Assembly: GCA_029824495.1 (NCBI GenBank)
Contig: JALGXY010000099.1
Span: 1-5,718 of the forward strand
Reading direction: 5' to 3'
Length of the DNA: 5,718 nt
Origin: Fimbriimonadia bacterium
GTDB lineage: Bacteria > Armatimonadota > Fimbriimonadia > Fimbriimonadales > Fimbriimonadaceae
Below, piece by piece: positions 1 through 5,032 of this stretch. Under the pieces are notes generated by a model, which did not search any database, was not told the DNA's origin, and worked only from the letters and a program-made list of their open reading frames with translations. The stretch's first letter is position 1. The number at the start of each line of letters is the position of its first letter. The position numbers were made by a program, and so were the translations under genes.

Positions 1-1020
1 AACGTACTTGACGCCCGTCTTCGCCTCCCAGCTCAGGTTGGTGTCATGGCCTTGTCTTCTGGAAATCCGTACGCCTGTCGGCTGTTCGGAAGCTGAACCG
101 AGCACAGCCATGCTTGCGACGTTGGCACGGGTCACTTTGGCGAGATACTCGAAATCCATGTGCTCGGCGAGGTCGTCCGGCGTGTGCTGGCGGGTGTACT
201 CCTCGTGAACCTCAATGAACCGGATGCCGCTAAAGTTCTTCTGGACAAACGGGGTGTGGTCGCCGCCACGGCCAAACCTGTCTCGGCGGAACACCAGCTT
301 GATATCGAATCCGGGCACATCCTTGCGGACCACCCATTCGATGAATCGGGCGAGCTCCCTGCTTTCATGATCCTCGCCAGTTTCGCTGAAGACGCGGACC
401 CGTCCGGCTTCAGATTGACCGTTCAGGTTTCGGCTGCTGCCGACCGTGTCGTTGTTGAGCACCGCTTCGAGCGCCCAATCCTCTTCTTCGGCTCTTGTGG
501 CGATCGCGCGGGCGCCGTGCAGACCTTGTTCTTCGCCGCTGAACGCGACAAATTTCATCGTCTGGCTCCACTCGTACTGGCTCAGGATCCGGCAGGCTTC
601 CAGAGCCAGAGCGACGCCGCTGGCGTCGTCATTTGCCCCAGGAGCGCGGCCTGTTTCAGGCTCGACCGAGAGGTTGAGCGAGTCGATGTGCCCGCCGACG
701 AGAATCGTGCGGTCGGTCTTGCCTTTCAGAGTGGCGACGACCTGCACAACCTCCTTGTCTTCGGGGATCCTCCGCCCCTTGGGAGCTGTGTAGCGCATCA
801 GTTCGACCTCAACGCCGGGGATCTTTCTGTATTCGTCAGCCATCCACTCGCACGCCTCTGTCAGACCGGTGCTGAGCGTGTTGCGGGTGTGAAATGAGGA
901 GAGTTTTTCAACCGTCGCCTTCAGGCGCGCGGGATCGACCTGACGGATCAGGTCGGCTGGGGAGGGCTGGGATGTGAGCATAAGTGCGAACACCAGTGAT
1001 GTCATGGTTCTGCCGCTCAT
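1..1020 (-). CDS. Secreted M28-family zinc aminopeptidase, C-terminus cut by window edge
   Basis: The reverse strand from the ATG at 1018-1020 reads 340 codons to base 1 with no stop, so the gene continues beyond the window. The M28 (aminopeptidase Y/S-like) co-catalytic zinc motifs are all present in order: GGHIDS with ligand His111, GANDDASGV with bridging Asp131, FSGEEQGLHGA with general base Glu163 and ligand Glu164, NNDTVG with Asp191, and QHTPDD with His279. GGDHTPF at 252-258 is the usual substrate-side motif. An active exopeptidase removing N-terminal residues from peptides outside the cytoplasm is expected. Residues 1 to about 22 form a short signal peptide (hydrophobic core SLVFALMLTS). 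The start is uncertain: a second in-frame ATG at 1003-1005 would drop Arg4. Neither start has a clear ribosome binding site. From about residue 313 the sequence (TGVRIS...DTNLSWEA...GVKYV) resembles the first strands of a fibronectin-III-like module, which some M28 proteins carry at the C-terminus. The family call is firm; the substrate is unknown. Confidence 0.93.
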   Translation of the reverse strand, partial: MSGRTMTSLVFALMLTSQPSPADLIRQVDPARLKATVEKLSSFHTRNTLSTGLTEACEWMADEYRKIPGVEVELMRYTAPKGRRIPEDKEVVQVVATLKGKTDRTILVGGHIDSLNLSVEPETGRAPGANDDASGVALALEACRILSQYEWSQTMKFVAFSGEEQGLHGARAIATRAEEEDWALEAVLNNDTVGSSRNLNGQSEAGRVRVFSETGEDHESRELARFIEWVVRKDVPGFDIKLVFRRDRFGRGGDHTPFVQKNFSGIRFIEVHEEYTRQHTPDDLAEHMDFEYLAKVTRANVASMAVLGSASEQPTGVRISRRQGHDTNLSWEAKTGVKYV

Positions 1021-1043
1021 TATGCAGAACTCGGCCACTTCAG

Positions 1044-1055
1044 TAGACTTGTGAG
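1044..1055 (+). promoter_or_regulatory. Possible -10 box for a leaderless transcript of the GH29-like gene
   Basis: TAGACT at 1044-1049 matches 4 of 6 positions of TATAAT and is followed by exactly 6 nt before the A of the ATG at 1056. That is the spacing expected if transcription begins on the start codon. No Shine-Dalgarno sequence is present, and no good -35 element can be seen. The same layout occurs before the gene at 1816, which adds some weight. A 4/6 match alone is weak. Confidence 0.25.
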
Positions 1056-1754
1056 ATGATCAGCCTCTTGGCCGCTGTCCTGACTGTTGGCCAAAAATCG
1101 GCAGACCTTCCTTGGTGGGAGACGGCTCGCTTAGGGCTTGCTGTCGAGCAGGTCAGCGATCCCGTTGAGCTGGTCAAAACCGCGAGACTAACCAGAGCAG
1201 AGTTTCTCGCTGTCGACTCGCCAGACGAGGAGCTGATCGAAGCAGCCAAGGGCAAGATCAGGCTGGCCCAGTACCGCAAGGGGTTCTACCGGATGTCTGC
1301 CGAGGGCATCAGCGGCGGGAACCTGGTCCGAAGACTGATCGACACCAGCGGCATCGGCAAGACGCTCGTACTCTCCATCGACCCAGAAAGAGATCAGAAA
1401 CAGCTAAAACAGTTCGGTGACTGGATGGCCAAGAACTCAGCCGGCATCATCGGCACAAGTGCGGGGCCCTACAAAGCCTTTCCCTGGGGGCGGGTCACCC
1501 AGCGAACCATGAAGGACACGACCAGGCTCTACCTGGACGTCTTCGACTGGCCAAAGAATGGCGAGCTGACCCTGCCTGGTCTGCAGAACGAGCCGCTGGC
1601 GGCCAGAAGCGTTGGGGTTCCCCACCGGAGACATGAGGTCAGAACCAGCTTGGATGATGTGGTCGTCTTCTTCAGCAGCCATGCCGACGACCCGATCTCC
1701 AGCACGATTCAGGTGGACATCGCCGGCAAGCCGATTGTACGCACCAAAGGGTGA
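1056..1754 (+). CDS. Secreted GH29 (alpha-L-fucosidase)-like protein lacking the catalytic core
   Basis: The product is 232 residues; GH29 fucosidases usually have 430-500. Residues 1-16 look like a very short signal peptide. WWETARLGLAV (20-30) matches the conserved opening of the GH29 barrel (WW..ARFG.F.HWG). Residues 33-50 resemble the next helix (P..LVK.A....A.FL). Residues 87-133 (GGNLVRRL...SIDPE...FGDWMAKNSAGIIGT) match the end of the barrel, where active members have the 'GGNLLLNIGP..dG....L..iG.WL..NGE.IYGT' segment. Residues 144-227 (WGRVTQ, LYLDVFDWPKNGELTLPGL, DIAGKP) match the C-terminal beta-sandwich closely. The HHDGF motif and the nucleophile Asp segment are missing, so fucosidase activity is not expected. 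It could be a non-catalytic glycan-binding remnant, a diverged pseudoenzyme, or a pseudogene with an internal in-frame deletion. The long undisturbed frame argues for a kept gene. The start is well fixed because TAG at 1044-1046 is the in-frame stop just upstream. It is divergent from the M28 gene and 61 nt before the transglutaminase-esterase gene. Confidence 0.72.
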   Translation: MISLLAAVLTVGQKSADLPWWETARLGLAVEQVSDPVELVKTARLTRAEFLAVDSPDEELIEAAKGKIRLAQYRKGFYRMSAEGISGGNLVRRLIDTSGIGKTLVLSIDPERDQKQLKQFGDWMAKNSAGIIGTSAGPYKAFPWGRVTQRTMKDTTRLYLDVFDWPKNGELTLPGLQNEPLAARSVGVPHRRHEVRTSLDDVVVFFSSHADDPISSTIQVDIAGKPIVRTKG

Positions 1755-1789
1755 ACTTCGGCAGAGTCCCCTCGTACCAGCTGATGGAG

Positions 1790-1804
1790 AGTCGAGAATC
1801 GACT
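1790..1804. repeat. Perfect inverted repeat AGTCGA-GAA-TCGACT before the transglutaminase-esterase gene
   Basis: The arms at 1790-1795 and 1799-1804 are perfect 6-bp complements around a GAA centre. The dyad abuts the -10-like hexamer TAAAAT (1804-1809), so a protein bound here would sit in the promoter spacer. This favours an operator. A terminator for the upstream gene is less likely, because no T run follows the stem on the + strand. Confidence 0.4.
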
Positions 1805-1815
1805 AAAATCAGATC
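1804..1815 (+). promoter_or_regulatory. Possible -10 box for a leaderless transcript of the transglutaminase-esterase gene
   Basis: TAAAAT at 1804-1809 matches TATAAT at 5 of 6 positions and is followed by exactly 6 nt (CAGATC) before the ATG at 1816. Transcription would therefore start at or next to the A of the start codon. Only a weak -35 candidate exists (CTGATG at 1781-1786, 17-nt spacer). No ribosome binding site is visible upstream of the ATG. Confidence 0.4.
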
Positions 1816-4104
1816 ATGATCACAACCGCTTTCTGTGCCCTGCTGGCAATCGGTAATCCAGCAAACGAGTGGTGGAGCGCAGAGGTTTCAGAGAATCTGA
1901 GCAAGGCCCCTGCCCGCCTCGCCGAATGGACGCAGATGCTCGAAAAGGCCCCGGAAAGCCAGCGAGAAGGCTACGCCTATCTGATGCGCTGGATGCCGGA
2001 GCGGGATCTGGAGAACCTGCCGGTCGATCAGCTGGTCGAGAATGTCAGCCTCGCCTATCAAGCTCGAGAGATGGTGCCGTGGGGAGACGACATCCCTGAC
2101 GACATCTTTTACGACTCGGTGCTCCCCTACATGAATGCCACCGAAAACCGTGATCCGTGGCGCAAAGATTTCTTCATCCAGTACATGCCTAAGATCAAGG
2201 ATGCGAAGACGCCGGGCGAAGCGGCGCTCATCCTGAACAGCCAGGTGTTTGTCGAGACCGGCGTGCACTACAACACCAAGCGCGTGCGGCCTGACCAGAG
2301 CCCGAAAGAGACGCTCGAGCAGAAGATGGCAACCTGCACCGGCCTCTCGATCATGCTGGCCGATCTCTGCCGCGCGGTCTGTGTTCCGGCACGTATCGCC
2401 GGGATTCCGAGCTGGCCAGGCAGAGGCGGCAACCACACCTGGACCGAGGTCTGGGATGACGGCTGGCACTTTGTCGGTGCGGCCGAGCCAGACAAGAAGG
2501 GCCTGAACCACGCCTGGTTTGTCGGCGACGCAGCCAAGGCGATCGAGGGCAGCAAGTACAACGCGATCTATGCGGTCAGCTACAAGGAGACCGGCACGCT
2601 TTGGCCGATGGGCTTTGGGCGTAATGCGACCGGGATCAACGCAGTCGATGTGTCCGCTCGCTACGCTGGACCGGCAAAAGCAGCCAAGGCGAGGCTGATG
2701 ATCGACGTGCGCCTTGATGGCGTGAAGACCGTCGCAGATGTTGTCGTTCAGGATCTCGGCGATCCAGGCCTGAACTGGAGCGGTGAGAGCTTCGGGCCAA
2801 CCTCCGACATCAACTACCACCTCAGCTTCCCGATCGCGGGCAAGAAGACGGTGCTGATCAAGGCGACGAAAGATGGTAAAGCCGCCACAGCTGTTGCCGA
2901 ATTTGACGGTGAAAATGACAAGATTCTGCGGATCACTCTCGGCGAGTCTAAACTTGAGGATGTCCAAGTGGCAGACCTGCTGGCGGCAAGGCTCGGCTTC
3001 GATCCAGCCAAGTCCGAAGGCGCGTCTCAGGCGCTGAAGAGTGTGACCCTAACTGAGAAGATGAAGCAGCAGGCTTGGACCGCGGTCAAGGATTCACCTG
3101 CCAGCCAATTCTCCAAGCGCAATTTCGACGAAGACAAGGTCGCGAGCGAGGATCGTGAGAGCCCGTACCTGGTCCGCGAGGTCGGTGAAAAGCCGGCTGA
3201 CGGCTGGGGCCTCTACATTGCGATGCATGGCGGTGGTTCTGTTCCTAAGGCGATGCATGACCGCGCCTGGAAAGGCTTCTTCCAGCGCTATCGAGAGCAC
3301 CCAGAAGCGGGCGGCTATCTCTATATGTCGCTGCGTGCCCCGAACGACACGTGGAACGGCTTTTACGATGACGCGATCTGCCCGATGATCGACAATCTGG
3401 TTAAGCAGATGATCGTCCATGCAGATGTGAACCCGGACAAGGTCGCGATCATGGGCTACTCGCATGGCGGGTACGGTGCGTTTGTGATCGGACCGAAAAT
3501 GCCATGGCGGTTCGCTGCGGTCCACTCTTCGGCGGCAGCACCAACAGACGGCGAAACTGAGGCGATCAACCTGATGAACACCTACTTCACCTACATGATT
3601 GGTGAGAAGGACACAGCCTATGGCCGGATGGCTCGCTGCACCGCGTTTGAGAAGCTCGTAGCGGATCTGACAGCCAAGCACGGCTGGAATGCTGAGAATC
3701 GCCGGGAATACAAACCAGGCCTGTCTCATGGTGTTCTTCCCGACCAGGACAAGGCGGCGGACATGGTTCCGCAGAGGCGCAACGCCTGGCCAAAGAAGAT
3801 GATCTGGCGTCAGACCGACGAACGGCTGACACGGTTCTTCTGGATCGAGACACCACAGCCGAAAACCGGCTCGGAAGTGAGCGTTGAAGTGAAGGGCCAG
3901 AAGATCGTTGTCGACAGCGACCACGAAGAGGTCGTTCTCTGGCTGAGCGACAAGCTGCTCGATGTCAGCAAGACGGTCATGGTGGAGTTCAACGGCAAGG
4001 AGAAGGCGTTCAAAATGACGCCGAGCTTAGAGAACTACATTGAATCGCTGAATGAGACGGCTGACCGTACGCTGGCATCCGGCTATAAGATCGTTCTGAG
4101 ATAG
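1816..4104 (+). CDS. Secreted transglutaminase-like/esterase fusion protein
   Basis: The 762-residue product joins two catalytic domains. Residues 1-16 form a short signal peptide without a basic n-region. Residues 25-125 are a mostly helical, charged N-terminal region. A transglutaminase-core fold spans about 130-265: Cys174 in KMATCTGLS, His207 in NHTWTEVW and Asp226 in AAEPD form the expected Cys-His-Asp triad. In bacteria such domains are often peptidases or amidases rather than cross-linkers. Residues 290-376 look like an Ig-like or carboxypeptidase-regulatory-like beta domain. An alpha/beta-hydrolase follows at about 440-655: the HGGG oxyanion loop at 471-474, nucleophile Ser549 in GYSHGG, Asp599 in GEKD and His638 in LSHG, as in esterases of the feruloyl esterase/prolyl oligopeptidase clan. 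Residues 675-762 are a beta-rich tail (WLSDKLLDVSKTVMVEFNGK). Both triads look intact, so cleavage of ester and amide or peptide bonds in one extracellular polymer is plausible but inferred. The start is fixed: TAA at 1804-1806 is in frame just upstream. Confidence 0.9.
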   Translation: MITTAFCALLAIGNPANEWWSAEVSENLSKAPARLAEWTQMLEKAPESQREGYAYLMRWMPERDLENLPVDQLVENVSLAYQAREMVPWGDDIPDDIFYDSVLPYMNATENRDPWRKDFFIQYMPKIKDAKTPGEAALILNSQVFVETGVHYNTKRVRPDQSPKETLEQKMATCTGLSIMLADLCRAVCVPARIAGIPSWPGRGGNHTWTEVWDDGWHFVGAAEPDKKGLNHAWFVGDAAKAIEGSKYNAIYAVSYKETGTLWPMGFGRNATGINAVDVSARYAGPAKAAKARLMIDVRLDGVKTVADVVVQDLGDPGLNWSGESFGPTSDINYHLSFPIAGKKTVLIKATKDGKAATAVAEFDGENDKILRITLGESKLEDVQVADLLAARLGFDPAKSEGASQALKSVTLTEKMKQQAWTAVKDSPASQFSKRNFDEDKVASEDRESPYLVREVGEKPADGWGLYIAMHGGGSVPKAMHDRAWKGFFQRYREHPEAGGYLYMSLRAPNDTWNGFYDDAICPMIDNLVKQMIVHADVNPDKVAIMGYSHGGYGAFVIGPKMPWRFAAVHSSAAAPTDGETEAINLMNTYFTYMIGEKDTAYGRMARCTAFEKLVADLTAKHGWNAENRREYKPGLSHGVLPDQDKAADMVPQRRNAWPKKMIWRQTDERLTRFFWIETPQPKTGSEVSVEVKGQKIVVDSDHEEVVLWLSDKLLDVSKTVMVEFNGKEKAFKMTPSLENYIESLNETADRTLASGYKIVLR

Positions 4105-4129
4105 CAGACTGCTGAACAGCAAAAGAGCC

Positions 4130-4147
4130 GGGAAGGATTTCCTTCCC
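4130..4147. terminator. Hairpin between convergent genes
   Basis: GGGAAGG (4130-4136), loop ATTT, CCTTCCC (4141-4147) forms a perfect 7-bp stem between the stop of the transglutaminase-esterase gene and the stop of the His-rich lipoprotein gene. On the reverse strand the stem is followed by GGCTCTTTTG, a short T-rich tract. It therefore serves the lipoprotein transcript best, starting 2 nt after its stop codon. On the + strand the following bases are TCTCAG, a weak tail, so use in that direction is less certain. Confidence 0.6.
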
Positions 4148-4149
4148 TC

Positions 4150-4419
4150 TCAGTCGTGGGTGTGGGGCTCGTCGCCGTCACGATGCACATGCTCGCCGCC
4201 AGCATCGCCGTCAACATCTGCGTGCTCGCCTTCGCCAGCGTCGGCATCATGCTCACTATCGATATTGCCCTCTAAGTGGTCAGCAGCCTCTTCGCTGTCG
4301 CCGTTTGTGGTGCCATCCATTGAGGGCTCTTCTATGTCGCTGCTATTGTCTGCCGGCGCACAGCCGACCAGGCCGACCAGCAACGCTGCAAGAATCATCA
4401 AAATCCAACTGTTCTTCAT
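4150..4419 (-). CDS. Small His/Asp/Glu-rich lipoprotein, probable metal-binding
   Basis: The product has 89 residues. A lipoprotein signal peptide (MKNSWILMILAALLVGLVGC) ends at lipobox LVGC with the lipidated Cys20, so it should be anchored in the inner or outer membrane and face the periplasm. The mature part has no hydrophobic core and looks disordered: 24 Asp/Glu, 7 His and one basic residue (Arg80) in 70 residues. His and acid residues cluster towards the end as loosely repeated EH units (Glu56-His57, Glu65-His66, Glu76-His77) and the end HTHD. This composition suits low-affinity binding of Cu, Ni, Zn or Co, an inference from composition alone. The start has a good ribosome binding site, GAGGA at 4427-4431, 7 nt from the ATG. 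It lies downstream of the YHS lipoprotein gene on the same strand, but behind its own promoter candidate and a hairpin. No named family was recognised. Confidence 0.82.
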   Translation of the reverse strand: MKNSWILMILAALLVGLVGCAPADNSSDIEEPSMDGTTNGDSEEAADHLEGNIDSEHDADAGEGEHADVDGDAGGEHVHRDGDEPHTHD

Positions 4420-4455
4420 CTCGTTTTCCTCGGCTCACACCATTGCAGAACCGTA

Positions 4456-4485
4456 TTCAGCCAGCGCTGGAAGCACTCGGCTGAA
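4456..4485 (-). repeat. Inverted repeat in the leader of the His-rich lipoprotein gene
   Basis: TTCAGCC (4456-4462) and GGCTGAA (4479-4485) are perfect 7-nt complements around a 16-nt loop. The left arm overlaps a separate 10-bp palindrome, CCAGCGCTGG (4461-4470). If transcription starts near 4486, about 7 nt past the predicted -10, the stem would form the very 5' end of the mRNA, upstream of the ribosome binding site. It could be a stabilising 5' stem, an RNA switch, or an operator just downstream of the promoter. Only the pairing is seen; the role is unknown. Confidence 0.4.
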
Positions 4486-4490
4486 CCAGC

Positions 4491-4522
4491 ATATTAGACC
4501 ATATAGTGTCGATCATGGTCAA
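4491..4522 (-). promoter_or_regulatory. Promoter with MerR/CueR-like dyad in its spacer
   Basis: On the reverse strand TTGACC (4522-4517) matches 5 of 6 of the -35 consensus. The -10 may be TCTAAT (4498-4493, 5/6, spacer 18) or TAATAT (4496-4491, 4/6, spacer 20). A dyad GACCAT (4520-4515) and ATGGTC (4502-4497) with 12 nt between fills the spacer and overlaps both elements. MerR-family activators such as CueR bind a dyad placed this way in promoters with long 19-20 bp spacers, and CueR sites also begin TTGACC and have GGT before the -10. The downstream gene encodes a putative metal-binding lipoprotein, which fits. The arms are only 6 bp and no regulator gene is in the window, so the operator call is tentative. 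Confidence 0.4.
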
Positions 4523-4561
4523 ATTGTCGAAAACTGATAAGACGGCGAAGCCAAACCAAGA

Positions 4562-4591
4562 GCGGCCCGATGCTTTTGAGCATCGGGCCGC
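4562..4591 (-). terminator. Strong GC-rich hairpin after the YHS lipoprotein gene
   Basis: GCGGCCCGATGC (4562-4573) and GCATCGGGCCGC (4580-4591) are perfect complements. One further T-A pair brings the stem to 13 bp with the 4-nt loop TTTG. It lies 30 nt past the stop codon (4622-4624) of the YHS lipoprotein gene. On the reverse strand the following bases are TCTTGGTTTGG, T-rich but without a clean T run. A terminator or 3'-end-protecting stem is likely, and it probably limits read-through into the His-rich lipoprotein gene. Confidence 0.7.
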
Positions 4592-4621
4592 ATAACCGTC
4601 ACGCGGTTAGTCTTCGGGGCA

Positions 4622-5008
4622 TCAAGAAGACGGTTCTTCGACGCTTGCGTCTTCGTCGACTGACTCAACTGCGTACATTGCCGGGTCGTTTGCAAATGAC
4701 TCCGGGCAGCCTGCACAGCAGAAGTAGTAGCGCATTCCTTCGTGATCAGCGTACTCAGCATCATCCATGTTCTTGACCTCAGCACCCATGACAGGGCAGG
4801 TCACGACGCCCTCGTCATTCTTGTAGACAGCGAGAGTGGTTTCGCCTTCAGCAGCATCTGTTCCGCCAGCGGCGGCATCATTGCCATTGTCAGTTGCGAC
4901 AGGTGCTGTATCACCCTCGTTGGCGGCATTTTCATCTGCTGCCGGAGTGCAGCCAAATGCGCCAAGCGCAACTGCTGCGAGAATCAGAAGTATCCAGTTT
5001 TTTTTCAT
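4622..5008 (-). CDS. Lipoprotein with YHS-type heavy-metal-binding domain
   Basis: From the preferred start (ATG at 5006-5008) the product has 128 residues. A lipoprotein signal peptide (MKKNWILLILAAVALGAFGC) places the lipidated Cys at 20. Residues 21-65 are an Ala/Asp/Glu/Gly-rich flexible linker. Residues 71-112 are a YHS/TRASH-like domain: CPVMG with Cys71, Tyr86, His89, then GMRYYFCCAGC with Cys97, Cys98 and Cys101, Phe105, and DPAMY at the end. The cysteines should bind a soft metal such as copper, zinc or mercury in the periplasm. The first ATG in this frame (5030-5032) directly follows the TolC stop codon, but it would add MGFDQVEI ahead of a standard lipoprotein leader and is less likely. 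No clear ribosome binding site precedes 5008; coupling to translation of the TolC gene, which ends 24 nt upstream, is probable. YHS domains are common next to copper export systems, which suits a metallochaperone or sensor role for the pump. Confidence 0.88.
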   Translation of the reverse strand: MKKNWILLILAAVALGAFGCTPAADENAANEGDTAPVATDNGNDAAAGGTDAAEGETTLAVYKNDEGVVTCPVMGAEVKNMDDAEYADHEGMRYYFCCAGCPESFANDPAMYAVESVDEDASVEEPSS

Positions 5009-5032
5009 GATTTCAACTTGGTCAAACCCCAT

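Noticed and set aside
160..897. Long + strand open frame of 245 codons
   Set aside because: It lies wholly antisense to the M28 peptidase, whose zinc-site motifs are unmistakable on the reverse strand. Its own product shows no recognisable family.
1056..1754. Frameshift hiding the missing GH29 catalytic core
   Set aside because: There is no extra DNA inside or beside the gene that could encode the missing 200 or more residues in another frame; they are absent, not shifted.
1888..2967. Reverse-strand open frame of 359 codons
   Set aside because: It is antisense to the transglutaminase domain with its clear Cys-His-Asp motifs. The product is rich in His/Arg/Val/Leu in the way typical of shadow frames of GC-rich genes.
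3094..3924. Reverse-strand open frame of 276 codons
   Set aside because: It is antisense to the esterase domain, shows no family motifs and has shadow-like composition.
4160..4537. + strand open frame of 125 codons, Ser/Pro-rich
   Set aside because: It is antisense to the His-rich lipoprotein and its promoter. The lipoprotein has a proper signal peptide, lipobox and ribosome binding site.
4519..4785. Reverse-strand open frame of 88 codons overlapping the YHS gene end
   Set aside because: It reads through the perfect 13-bp hairpin and overlaps the cysteine-rich domain in another frame; there is no coding evidence.
5009..5032. Upstream ATG (5030-5032) as start of the YHS lipoprotein
   Set aside because: It would put MGFDQVEI with two acidic residues before a canonical MKK lipoprotein leader; the inner ATG places the lipidated Cys at 20, as in the sister lipoprotein.
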